DNA from: an uncultured delta proteobacterium
Lineage (GTDB): Bacteria > Desulfobacterota > Desulfovibrionia > Desulfovibrionales > Desulfovibrionaceae
Direction of reading: 5' to 3'
DNA: 64,000 nt
Assembly (NCBI GenBank): GCA_900079685.1
Contig: LT599018.1
Span: forward strand, 551,012-615,011
The notes under the pieces are model-generated. The model had not been told where the DNA came from. It did not search any database and saw nothing but the letters and a program-made list of their open reading frames with translations. The first letter of the stretch is position 1, and every line of letters starts with the position of its first letter. A program made the translations under genes and the position numbers. Positions 46,898 to 54,057 of this stretch are shown one piece after another.

Positions 46898-47224
46898 TTA
46901 AAATACCGGAGGCAGGCGGTGCGTTCCTTGCCCGCATTGCGAGCAGGTGTCTTCGGAATCGGCTTCCTTTTCCGCCTCTTGCCAGGCGCATTCCTCGCAC
47001 GCCCGCAGCGCGTCGGGCGTGGGTATTCCCATGACCCATTCCGCAATATGGTCGACGATGCTCGAATGAGCGGGCACCCCGTCCAAGATTTGCAATGCCA
47101 TTGCCTCATCTATCCCGGCGTGTTTTTTCCATTCCTGGATGAGCCTTGGGCGAAGCGTCCGGTTGCCTTCCGCTTCCTGTTGCCTGAATGCTTCCAGCCA
47201 TAACGGCAAGGTGTGCGTGTCCAT
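46898..47224 (-). CDS. Hypothetical protein with two CxxC pairs
   Basis: The 108-aa soluble product is not a family I recognise. It begins MDTHTLPLWLEAFRQQEAEGNRTLRPRLIQEWKKHAG, is rich in acidic residues, and ends with two Cys pairs: CEECAWQEAEKEADSEDTCSQCG. This spacing could bind one zinc ion or an Fe-S cluster. GGGAG lies seven nt before the ATG. It is followed by a terminator and preceded by the RRM gene's terminator, so it is monocistronic. Confidence 0.65.
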   Translation of the reverse strand: MDTHTLPLWLEAFRQQEAEGNRTLRPRLIQEWKKHAGIDEAMALQILDGVPAHSSIVDHIAEWVMGIPTPDALRACEECAWQEAEKEADSEDTCSQCGQGTHRLPPVF

Positions 47225-47361
47225 GGTAATCTCCCGTCTGGTTTGGGAGAACATAAACCGCAAAATTTTTCCACGATAGGATAATCATGCCGAAAGGCGC
47301 GTCGGCGGAAGGGGGGATGGAGGAAAAAGCGGGAATTCCGCGCGGGATCGTTCCTTACACG

Positions 47362-47390
47362 CAAAAGCCCCGGCTGAACCGGGGCCTTGC
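47362..47390 (-). terminator. Terminator after the RRM gene
   Basis: On the minus strand: GGCCCCGG-TTCAG-CCGGGGC followed by TTTTGC, with extra closing pairs (GCAA / TTGC). Confidence 0.75.
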
Positions 47391-47409
47391 ATTGCATGTC
47401 ACAATACGC

Positions 47410-47676
47410 TTAGTAGCGCGGCTGGCGGGGGGCTTTGGGCTGGGCTTCGTTTACCTTCAGGTTGCGGCCGTCCATGCTGGTGCCGTCAAGGGCCTGGATG
47501 GCGCCGGCAGCGTCGGCATCAGCCATTTCCACGAAACCGAAACCACGGGCGCGGCCCGTTTCACGGTCAGTCACCAGGTTGACGGAGTTAACGGTGCCAT
47601 ACTGGGAGAAAAGGTTACGAACTTGATCTTCCGTCGCCGACCAGGGCAGGTTGCCCACATAAATAGACTTGCTCAC
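47410..47676 (-). CDS. RRM-domain RNA-binding protein
   Basis: The 88-aa product is a single RNA recognition motif: RNP2 IYVGNL (residues 5-10) and RNP1 RGFGFVEM (44-51), with the short basic tail PKAPRQPRY. Such small bacterial RRM proteins (Rbp-like) bind RNA and are often induced by cold or stress. The start is GTG behind GAGG with a six-nt spacer. The 240-bp AT-rich region upstream contains two inverted repeats that could form a leader structure. A good terminator follows the gene. Confidence 0.93.
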   Translation of the reverse strand: MSKSIYVGNLPWSATEDQVRNLFSQYGTVNSVNLVTDRETGRARGFGFVEMADADAAGAIQALDGTSMDGRNLKVNEAQPKAPRQPRY

Positions 47677-47711
47677 AAGAAACCTCGTTTAAAAAAGTTT
47701 TGCACATGATG

Positions 47712-47749
47712 TTTGCATCCATATGCAAAACAATTACGTACAATATTGT
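47712..47749 (-). promoter_or_regulatory. Inverted repeats in the RRM gene leader region
   Basis: TTTGCAT-N4-ATGCAAA (47712-47729) lies 36 bp upstream of the GTG start, and the palindrome ACAATATTGT (47740-47749) just beyond. A weak -35/-10 pair (TTGTGC, 17 bp, TATAGG) can be drawn upstream. They may be a leader hairpin and an operator. Confidence 0.35.
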
Positions 47750-47915
47750 GCCTATACTCGCTCTTCGCGATATGCACAAGCAAATAATTATGTTTTCGAC
47801 CGGATAACGGCGGCATCGCGCTCTGGATGAACGCGCCGTGCGGCAAAATGGGTAACAAAGACAGTAAACTGATGTCCCGGCAGCTGAATCCGGCGGCGGA
47901 AAAACAGCCGCAATG

Positions 47916-48281
47916 CTACCGGCCCGCTTCAGCCGGGCCGGACAGCAATTGCTGCGGGCAACTCTTGCGTTCCATCGCCTTGCACACAGCTTCTTTTTCT
48001 CCGCGCACTTCAGCAAGCTGGGTCGCTTCCACGCCGTCGCCTCTCCCGAAACCGGTGATGAACGCCCGCAACTGGCTGGAGTTCAGTCTTCTATCCTGCG
48101 CTCTGGCCAATTGCTCCTCCCGCCGTGAAAGAAACTGCAATTCGTCTGTCAACTGCGGGCAGTCGTACGACATATACTTGCTTTCTGAAACTTGGGTGCC
48201 TTTGACCTCTGCCGGAGGCGTGGTCATCATGCAGCCGCCGAGGCCGAGAACCAGGAGAAGGGCAGGCAGAAAGTAGCGCAT
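47916..48281 (-). CDS. Hypothetical lipoprotein
   Basis: The 121-aa product starts MRYFLPALLLVLGLGGC with a clear lipobox, LGLGGC, so it should be lipidated at Cys17. The mature part has SKYMSYDCPQLTDELQFLSRREEQLARAQ and C-terminal AVCKAMERKSCPQ, so three further Cys residues. It is helical and charged. No family is recognised, though small lipoproteins of this shape are common in Desulfovibrio. It lies 240 bp upstream of the RRM gene and at the edge of the tRNA-Arg-linked element, so it may be native. Confidence 0.65.
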   Translation of the reverse strand: MRYFLPALLLVLGLGGCMMTTPPAEVKGTQVSESKYMSYDCPQLTDELQFLSRREEQLARAQDRRLNSSQLRAFITGFGRGDGVEATQLAEVRGEKEAVCKAMERKSCPQQLLSGPAEAGR

Positions 48282-48545
48282 TGGTGCTCCGTTGTTCATA
48301 GTGTCAGGAACTATCGCCAAGGTGCCGCGAAGGAAAGCAGCCGTGCTGACGGCCTTTATTGCCTGATCTGAAATGCGTGAATGGTTGAACTGGTGCCCGA
48401 CAGCTAAATAACTAGCTCCGTATCACATTGAAATGTTGTTGCAAAATTGGGATGTGTTTTTCTTGTTGCCCCCAAAGTTGCCCCCGTTTTTTTCCGTTGC
48501 CCTATAGGTTGGGTCATCCTTTTTTTGGGGAACGGCACCAGATTG

Positions 48546-48893
48546 CTACCATTTAAGCTGCTCAATGGAAAGCTCCAAGGCGGCGGAAACTTTTTTCAAG
48601 GTGCTCATACGAGGCTTGGCTTCCGGTGCCTCCACCTGGGCAAAGGCGGATTGCGATACCTCCATGCGGGCGGCCACCTCAGCTTGGGTCAGACCCAAGT
48701 ATTCCCGCCAGGCGCGAATAGGGGATATCTGCTCTTTGAGCACACGGGCGGCCACTTCATGGGGTACCGTAGGCTCGTTTGCCTCTTGTGCGGTGGACCC
48801 GGCAAAGGCGGCGGCGTATTCGTCATAGGGCACCACCACGGCCACGGGCACGCCCTGGTGTGTGATAACCTGATGATTAGTAGGTATGTTCAT
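48546..48893 (-). CDS. HigA/Xre-type antitoxin
   Basis: The 115-aa product has a short N-terminal region like Phd/prevent-host-death proteins (TNHQVITHQGVPVAVVVPYDEYAAAF) and a C-terminal Xre helix-turn-helix (WREYLGLTQAEVAARMEVSQSAFAQVEAPEAKPRMSTLKKVSAAL). This layout fits antitoxins that bind their own promoter. It starts inside the toxin gene, overlapping by 17 bases, with GAGGAGG upstream. The order toxin-then-antitoxin is that of higBA. Transcription is from the toxin promoter at 49137-49165. Confidence 0.85.
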   Translation of the reverse strand: MNIPTNHQVITHQGVPVAVVVPYDEYAAAFAGSTAQEANEPTVPHEVAARVLKEQISPIRAWREYLGLTQAEVAARMEVSQSAFAQVEAPEAKPRMSTLKKVSAALELSIEQLKW

Positions 48894-49131
48894 CGCGTTT
48901 CTTGACCTCCTCTATGCGAACAACCAGGGGGATTCCCGCATGGACGGTGAACAAAACTCGGTAGCGTCCCACGCGCAGCCGGTAGCCGGGCTTGCCTTGC
49001 AGAGCCTTTACCTGTTCCACGTTCGGCCAGTCCCGCAAAGTCTCCACGGCATCGGCGATATTGCCTTGCTCCACCGCCGGGAGCTTGCGCGTCTGGCGAA
49101 GGGCCTTGGTTGTCCACTCGATATTGTTCAT
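48877..49131 (-). CDS. RelE/ParE-superfamily toxin
   Basis: The 84-aa basic product has the RelE/ParE fold signature: MNNIEWTTKALRQTRKLPAVEQGNIADAVETL, then LQGKPGYRLRVGRYRVLFTVHAG and a C-terminal RIEEVKKRDEHTY. Toxins of this shape cleave mRNA on the ribosome or inhibit gyrase. A near-consensus promoter ends only five bases before the ATG, so the transcript is probably leaderless, and no Shine-Dalgarno is present. The antitoxin follows immediately. It sits in the small element next to tRNA-Arg. Confidence 0.87.
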   Translation of the reverse strand: MNNIEWTTKALRQTRKLPAVEQGNIADAVETLRDWPNVEQVKALQGKPGYRLRVGRYRVLFTVHAGIPLVVRIEEVKKRDEHTY

Positions 49132-49136
49132 AAGTT

Positions 49137-49165
49137 TTTATAAGTAATAATAAACATGAGGTCAA
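49137..49165 (-). promoter_or_regulatory. Promoter of the toxin-antitoxin pair, leaderless
   Basis: On the minus strand: -35 TTGACC (49165-49160), 17-bp spacer, -10 TATAAA (49142-49137), then AACTT and the toxin ATG. The expected start of transcription is at or within a base or two of the ATG. Confidence 0.65.
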
Positions 49166-49617
49166 GGTGCCGGAGCGAACTCACTTTCCCAGCATTGAGC
49201 CGTGGCGAATAAGCAGCCCCGGAGGCAGGACAGATGGTAACGCACCTTGCCTGTCCTGCCCTCTTTCCCGCATTGCCCGATGATGTGCGATGGTAAAGAA
49301 GCGACGCGCACGGCCCATTTACGTTGCCTTTCGTTGGAACATGCCACGAATGGGCAATCTGGTGCCCAGGTGACGGCATCAGGCCGGAAGGCGGCGCTTC
49401 CCATAGCAACCACGTTCACCAGGTGCCCGGCCTCCTGGGCAATGCCGGTGTCCGCCGCAATGTACAGCATGGGCAAATTGTACAGCCCGAGCATGTTCAC
49501 GTGGCGGTTCGTGAGAAGATAGAGCGCGATGAACTGCGTGGATGCGCCGAGTTTACGCATCTCCTTACCTGTGCGGCCATACCAGAATTGGGGCGAGATT
49601 TTAGAGTAGTCACGCAT
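49162..49617 (-). pseudogene. Fragment of a phage-type replication protein gene
   Basis: The N-terminal part, MRDYSKISPQFWYGRTGKEM onward to about residue 60 (STQFIALYLLTNRHVNMLGLYNLPMLYIAADTGI), resembles the start of phage replication-initiator or DnaT-like proteins. GGAGG lies upstream of the ATG. Beyond that the reading frame continues for 90 residues (Cys-rich, for example PDCPFVACSNERQRKW) but I see no resemblance to the family, so the gene appears truncated by a frameshift or deletion. It lies between the toxin promoter and tRNA-Arg. It could also be a short functional protein of unknown kind. Confidence 0.5.
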
Positions 49618-49743
49618 GGTGTGCGAGTCCTCCGGGGAGGGGGAAGTTGTGCAGGGTGGGCAACCGGTGGGCAACCAATAGAAATAAGAGGCAGGAAAAC
49701 GCAAAAAAGGACACGCGAATAACCGCATATCCTTTTAAATAAC

Positions 49744-49820
49744 TGGTGTCCCCGACAAGAATCGAACTTGTGGCCTATCGCTTAGGAGGCGATCGCTCTG
49801 TCCAACTGAGCTACGGGGAC
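49744..49820 (-). tRNA. tRNA-Arg (CCU anticodon)
   Basis: On the minus strand: acceptor GTCCCCG / CGGGGAC, D arm AGCTCAGTTGGACAGAGC, anticodon loop CTCCTAA giving CCU (reads AGG), T arm GTTCGATTC, and an encoded CCA. tRNA-Arg(CCU) is a frequent integration site for mobile elements, which fits the degraded genes at its 3' side. A good promoter lies 11 bases upstream. Confidence 0.97.
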
Positions 49821-49831
49821 ACGTGGACTTG

Positions 49832-49858
49832 AGTATAGTTCAAAGCCCTGTCTGTCAA
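49832..49858 (-). promoter_or_regulatory. Promoter of tRNA-Arg
   Basis: On the minus strand: -35 TTGACA (49858-49853), 15-bp spacer, -10 TATACT (49837-49832), 11 bases before the tRNA. Confidence 0.6.
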
Positions 49859-49907
49859 GAGCCGGTTCGGGCCGGAGACGGTTGCCCCCGGCGCCGCGCG
49901 GAGCCTG

Positions 49908-50222
49908 TTAACAGGGTTTGCCCTTGCGGATGTCGTACTTTACGGTTCCACAGGGGCAGACCGCATGGTAGCAGTCCGCCGCCGGGTCAAAGTCGAGATC
50001 CGGGGTAAATACGTCGAACCGGGTCACGATGATCCAGGGATAGATGGCGTTGACCGCCGTAAGGCAGACCGGCCCTGTTGTCCGTTCATAGTTGATGATC
50101 GGGCCGTCCAGGATCATTTTGCTGCCCTTGGGCATTTTCGGGCACTCGGACTCCGTCACTTCAATTTCGATCGTTCTGTTTGCCGCCGCGCATTGGCAGT
50201 GGCAATCGCAGTTGGTTGTCAT
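49908..50222 (-). CDS. Small Cys-rich protein, TIGR04076-like
   Basis: The 104-aa product starts MTTNCDCHCQCAAANRTIEIEVTESECPKMPKG and ends DCYHAVCPCGTVKYDIRKGKPC. The Cys-rich start, the ECPKMPKGSKMILDGPIINYERTTGPVCL stretch and the C-terminal FDPAADCYHAVCPCG recall the TIGR04076 family of small uncharacterised proteins, found mainly in anaerobes. Eight or more Cys suggest a metal or Fe-S site. AAGGAGAACCGCT precedes the ATG. The function is unknown. Confidence 0.7.
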   Translation of the reverse strand: MTTNCDCHCQCAAANRTIEIEVTESECPKMPKGSKMILDGPIINYERTTGPVCLTAVNAIYPWIIVTRFDVFTPDLDFDPAADCYHAVCPCGTVKYDIRKGKPC

Positions 50223-50257
50223 AGCGGTTCTCCTTGTACCGGATTGTTTTACCCAAT

Positions 50258-51460
50258 TCAGTTACCGGGGCGCATCCCGGCGGCAATTTTGGGCAATTGT
50301 GTTTGCTCGAGCTTGTGGCTGCAAAGGACGACGCCCGCTGTGATGCAAAGTGTCAGCACAACGGTAAGCAGGATGCAGAGCCACGGTGAAAAGACGTTCA
50401 GCGTGTCCAGCCCCATGAAAACAAGAAGAACCGTGGGGGCATGGAAAAGGTAAAAACGGAAGGTGTTCTTTTCAAAAAACGCGTAGACGCCTGAAGCCTT
50501 TTTGGCCGGGAAGCCGATGCGGACGAACAGGAGGCTCAGCTGGTACGTGAGCAGCGCGCCAAGAACGCCGAGCAGCCAGGACAGCAGAAAATGCCCATGG
50601 CCGGCGGGCAGCAAAATGAGGAAGGCCGCCGCCGTCAGGGGGAAGATTTTTGCAAAATTTTTCCACAGGAAGGTGTCCAGCCAGTCGCGATGCCGATAGG
50701 CCAGCATGCCGCAATATACGAACAGGATGGGGCCGGCGGACTCATTGAAGCAATACCAGGTCAGATTTTTGCCGGCGACGCGCAGCACGATGGCGGCAAC
50801 AACGGCAAGGCCGATCCCCGCGAGGTCACGGGCAGGCACAACGGGGGATTCCCAATGCAGCCTGAACCACTCGGGATTGGCCCAGGCGGGTTTCAGGCTT
50901 TCCGCTTTTTCCCGGGCCTTTTCAAGCCAGGGAGCAAGGCCGGGTTTTGTGAACGCGGCGGGAAAGGCCGGATCCGGCGTGCGCTCCAGAAGGGGGCGGC
51001 AGATCATCCAGAAGAGCGAGGCCCAGAAAAGAACGAGCAGAAACCAGAGATGGTCGGTAAAACGGCCTTGCAACCCGGCGAGCAGGGTACCGCCGAACGA
51101 CGTCCCGGCCGGGCGGTTGTAGGCGGGAATGTCAAACAGCGTGTACAGCGGGACGAGCCAGAACAGCATTACCAGAAACCAGGGAGCGAGCAGCCTGTGG
51201 ATGCGTTTTTCCAGCAGCGCGCTGAAGGCGGGACCGCTTTGCATGGTTTTTTCCAGCAAAAAACCCGATGCGAAAATGAAGGAGGGAACCAGCGCGAAGG
51301 AGAGCGCCGTTGCGATATAGTCCCCGCCGGCAGCCTGGGTATCCGCGTAAAGCTTCCAGAAGGAAGACGGGGTCTGCGTTGTGAACGGAAGCAGCGCGTG
51401 GAAGACGATGATGCCGAAGAGGCACACGGTTTTTTGCAGGGTTATTTGCGGGTGGTGCAT
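50258..51460 (-). CDS. Acyltransferase 3 family membrane protein
   Basis: The 400-aa product is an integral membrane protein with about ten helices, of the acyltransferase-3 type (OafA/WecH-like) that O-acetylates or succinylates envelope glycans. It starts MHHPQITLQKTVCLFGIIVFHALLPF, where the early His in a FHALLPF context corresponds to the conserved catalytic His. SFIFASGFLLEKTMQ, FTDHLWFLLVLFWASL and a C-terminal ENTFRFYLFHAP match the family (here EKNTFRFYLFHAPTVLL). AAGGAG precedes the ATG, which overlaps the NFACT gene by 19 bases. The acceptor is unknown. Confidence 0.82.
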   Translation of the reverse strand: MHHPQITLQKTVCLFGIIVFHALLPFTTQTPSSFWKLYADTQAAGGDYIATALSFALVPSFIFASGFLLEKTMQSGPAFSALLEKRIHRLLAPWFLVMLFWLVPLYTLFDIPAYNRPAGTSFGGTLLAGLQGRFTDHLWFLLVLFWASLFWMICRPLLERTPDPAFPAAFTKPGLAPWLEKAREKAESLKPAWANPEWFRLHWESPVVPARDLAGIGLAVVAAIVLRVAGKNLTWYCFNESAGPILFVYCGMLAYRHRDWLDTFLWKNFAKIFPLTAAAFLILLPAGHGHFLLSWLLGVLGALLTYQLSLLFVRIGFPAKKASGVYAFFEKNTFRFYLFHAPTVLLVFMGLDTLNVFSPWLCILLTVVLTLCITAGVVLCSHKLEQTQLPKIAAGMRPGN

Positions 51461-53097
51461 GATTCTCCTTCCTTGGGGCGGGCGGTATTGTTGTCCGGCC
51501 GCAGCGATTGTTCCAGTGATGCTTCCAAAGAGACCAACAGGGTCTGCAGCCGCTCCTGCACCCGTACAGTGCCGGAAGCCGCTCCCTTTATGGGCTGTAC
51601 ATGTTTTGCCAGTGCCACCATGACCGGGGCCTTGGGGTCGTCTTTGCGCCAGCTTTTCAACCCTACCAGCGCGGCGGCCTCCCGGAGGGTCCGCTCGGGA
51701 ACCTCCTGGGCGGCATGGTCGCGGCGCAGCAACAGGTGGGCGCTCGGGCCGTCCTCTACGTGAAACCACAAATCGAACGGCCTGGCAAGCTTGAGCAACG
51801 CCCGGTTGCCTTCGGCGCTGCGGCCCCGCCATAAGGCGAAGCCGTCCGATGACACAAATTCCTGTATCAGCGACGGGGAGAATACCGTCTTTTTCCCCGT
51901 TTTCGGAGACGCTTTTTCCGGCAGCGGCCGCGCGGCGGCAGCCGGGGGCGGCGTATCCCGCAGAAGCGCGAGCCGCGCATCAAGCATGGCAAGGCCGCGC
52001 GCGGCTTTGGAGGCTTTCCGGAACATGGCCTGCATATTTTCCGTAACGGACATCAGGGAATTGAGCCGGATGGTCACCGTCTCGCCCTTGGGGGCGGCGG
52101 GATCGGCGGGCTTTGCGGGATCACGCGGCAGGGTGACGGCTTCAAGGCGCGCGTCCGGCTGCAATCGCCAGAGATTGGCTTGCAGCAGGCGGGCTTCGTC
52201 TCCTAAAAGGAGCATGGCGGCAAGCCTGTTTTTTTCCGTTTCCAGCGTAGCCAGGAGGCGTTTGTGCCGCCGCAGGGCGGATTTATCCTGTTTGATCGCG
52301 GGGGATTGCGTCTGGGCCTTGGCGCCGGCAAGCAGGAGAGGGAGCTGCATGGCTTCCAGCAGAGGCAGAACGGTCCCGGCCTCGGCGGGCGTTGCCGACT
52401 CCGCCATCCCGGCGCTTTCCTCGGCGCCGGGCGGCAGGGGCCAGGCGCAGACATGGCGGGGAGGCATGCTGTCCTCCGAAAGTGCCGAAGGGGCGGCGGG
52501 GGCGTACCAGAACAGATCGCCGTCGCCGGCTTCAAGGTCGACAAGAAGGGCGGCGGCATCTTCCGGGCTCAGAAGGGCGAGCGTCCGCCGCAGAAGCGGC
52601 GTAAGAACGCGGAACGCTTCCCACGGCGCATCGTGCTCGCCGTTTTGCCGCAAAAGCGCGGGGATATCCGCCGGCGCGGGCCATGGGGGAGGCGTGGAAA
52701 AATCCGGCGGCAGGCTTTCCAGAATGGCGGGGCCGTTTTTGCAATCCAGCAGCAGCCAGAAACAGCCGGACTCACCTTCGGGGTGGGGCAGGGCAAAGGC
52801 CAGCTGCCGTTCCACCCAATTGCAGCGGGCCTCGCCGAGAATTCGCCCTTCGGCGTATTTGCGCAACCGCATGACGGCGGCGGGGGGAAAGGCCGGGTTG
52901 GGAAGGGGAGATCTTTCCGTTATAAAAAGAAGGGGAACGGAACGGTGCCTGCGGCAAAGCAGGCACCGTTTTTCACCGGAAACATAGAGAGAAAAGGCCG
53001 TGACGCCCGGAACGGGCTCATGAATGCGCTCAAGACGCGCTTTGCACAGCACTTGGGCAAGAATGGCGCCAACGCGGCGAAAAACATGTGCGTCCAT
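51442..53097 (-). CDS. NFACT-domain protein (RqcH/Rqc2-like)
   Basis: Bacterial RqcH binds obstructed 50S subunits carrying peptidyl-tRNA and directs C-terminal alanine tailing; other NFACT proteins have been called fibronectin-binding. The 551-aa product has an NFACT-N domain (MDAHVFRRVGAILAQVLCKARLERIHEPVPG), a middle region with coiled-coil-like helices (KQDKSALRRHKRLLATLETEKNRLAAMLLLGDEARLLQANLW), and a C-terminal NFACT-R domain (FVSSDGFALWRGRSAEGNRALLKLARPFDLWFHVEDGPSAHLLLRRD). Length is typical. It lies 45 bp after dksA and overlaps the acyltransferase gene. Its coding sequence contains a strong 12-bp inverted repeat near 52941-52970. Confidence 0.87.
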   Translation of the reverse strand: MDAHVFRRVGAILAQVLCKARLERIHEPVPGVTAFSLYVSGEKRCLLCRRHRSVPLLFITERSPLPNPAFPPAAVMRLRKYAEGRILGEARCNWVERQLAFALPHPEGESGCFWLLLDCKNGPAILESLPPDFSTPPPWPAPADIPALLRQNGEHDAPWEAFRVLTPLLRRTLALLSPEDAAALLVDLEAGDGDLFWYAPAAPSALSEDSMPPRHVCAWPLPPGAEESAGMAESATPAEAGTVLPLLEAMQLPLLLAGAKAQTQSPAIKQDKSALRRHKRLLATLETEKNRLAAMLLLGDEARLLQANLWRLQPDARLEAVTLPRDPAKPADPAAPKGETVTIRLNSLMSVTENMQAMFRKASKAARGLAMLDARLALLRDTPPPAAAARPLPEKASPKTGKKTVFSPSLIQEFVSSDGFALWRGRSAEGNRALLKLARPFDLWFHVEDGPSAHLLLRRDHAAQEVPERTLREAAALVGLKSWRKDDPKAPVMVALAKHVQPIKGAASGTVRVQERLQTLLVSLEASLEQSLRPDNNTARPKEGESCTTRK

Positions 53098-53142
53098 ATC
53101 CGGCTCTGCCGGAAAAAGACGGTGCGCCGGCGGCAGAAGGCG

Positions 53143-53505
53143 TTAATCGCCGCGCAATTGTTCGTCTTCTTCCTGCTTGCTTTTGCAGTTGATGCACAGT
53201 TTGGTGACAGGCCGCGCTTTGAGGCGGGGAACGCCGATCTCTTCGCCGCAGTCTTCACAAATGCCGTATGTGCCGTTATCCAGGCGCGTCAGGGCACCGC
53301 GGATTTTTTTGATCAGTTTGCGCTCGCGGTCGCGGATGCGCAAGGTAAAAGCCCGGTCAGACTCCATTGTGGCGCGGTCCGCGGGGTCGGCGAATATTTC
53401 GGTGTTATCCGTCATATCCTCCAGCGTCATATCGCCCTGTTTCAGGGCTTCCTCCAATTGTCCGTTCAAAAGCGTACGGAAGTATTCAAGGTCTTTTTGA
53501 TCCAT
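53143..53505 (-). CDS. dksA: RNA polymerase-binding transcription factor DksA
   Basis: DksA enters the polymerase secondary channel and, with ppGpp, reprogrammes transcription. The 120-aa product has the coiled-coil tip motif DxxDxA (Asp40, Asp43, Ala45 in DPADRAT) needed for activity, and a C4 zinc finger (Cys83, Cys86, Cys104, Cys107 in CEDCG...CINC). The ATG at 53505 follows GGAGGG; an in-frame extension upstream has no homology. A probable relA/spoT gene, which makes its partner ppGpp, begins at the right end of the window. Confidence 0.94.
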   Translation of the reverse strand: MDQKDLEYFRTLLNGQLEEALKQGDMTLEDMTDNTEIFADPADRATMESDRAFTLRIRDRERKLIKKIRGALTRLDNGTYGICEDCGEEIGVPRLKARPVTKLCINCKSKQEEDEQLRGD

Positions 53506-54057
53506 GGTAACCCTCCAGAGCCGGGCAGGAACCCGTCGTATCGAACCGGATACGTATAACCCCTTTTTCAGAAAAGTAAAGGGAAAAACACGCAAGGTTA
53601 CAGATACTTCATTAGTGCGCCAAGGCGAAAGGAGTTTGAGGGGCCGGCGGGGTTGTCGGCGTAGCGGCTGCCTGCTCCTCGCGCTTGGCGGTTAAGGTTA
53701 TTTGTGTGAATATACTGTAGAGGGGCGAAAAAGAATAGAGGATATTGCCGAAAGTCTCCTATCGTAAACCATATATTCGGAAGAAGATCATGCGTGTTGC
53801 GCACCGTGTTTCATAGATAATGAAACAATGAAACGCATTGCAGGTTGCCATTATGCAAAAAATATTTAATATCAAATAGATATAGTGAATATGCATCTCG
53901 GCATATGATTTGCTTTCGTCGTTCCGCCAAAAGGAAGTATTATCCGGCAACGGATACCCGTCCCCCGGAAATTTTTCCGCGAGGAGAGGGCTTTGGCAGT
54001 GTGAGGAGTTACCGAATAGAGAAAAGCTTATTAACCGTTCCCTTGGGAGGATTGCCG
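53506..54057. other. Intergenic region between dksA and TAXI copy 2
   Basis: A 552-bp gap with no convincing gene; much of it is AT-rich (53690-53940). It must hold divergent promoters for dksA and for the TAXI-TRAP pair. The clearest element is a perfect inverted repeat at 53807-53827. The 53845-54057 open frame upstream of the TAXI start has no recognisable domain and is not taken as coding. Confidence 0.6.
53807..53827. promoter_or_regulatory. Inverted repeat, candidate operator of the TAXI-TRAP 2 operon
   Basis: TGTTTCAT-AGATA-ATGAAACA: perfect 8-bp arms with a 5-nt spacer. A further ATGAAAC half-site follows directly. It lies about 230 bp upstream of the TAXI gene and looks like a binding site for a dimeric regulator. 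Confidence 0.45.

Larger units (their letters stand above)
48388..49746. mobile_element. Candidate remnant of an element integrated at tRNA-Arg(CCU)
   Basis: The right border is the 3' end of tRNA-Arg. AACTGGTGTCCCCGACA, covering the tRNA end and its flank at 49741-49757, recurs in degraded form as AACTGGTG-CCCGACA near 48388-48403. Inside are a toxin-antitoxin pair and a fragment of a phage-type replication gene. Paired short repeats also occur: TTGCCCCC twice near 48465-48486 and GGGCAACC twice near 49655-49678, the latter at the other end, resembling integrase arm sites. No integrase gene remains. The evidence is circumstantial. Confidence 0.35.

Noticed and set aside
46746-47039. N-terminal extension of the AEC transporter gene
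   Set aside because: It would overlap a hairpin terminator and the adjacent gene, and the conserved part starts at the ATG behind AGGGAAC.
48388-48403. Calling an exact attachment site from the tRNA-like repeat
   Set aside because: The match to the tRNA-Arg end is short and has a two-base gap, so I keep it only as weak support for the remnant.
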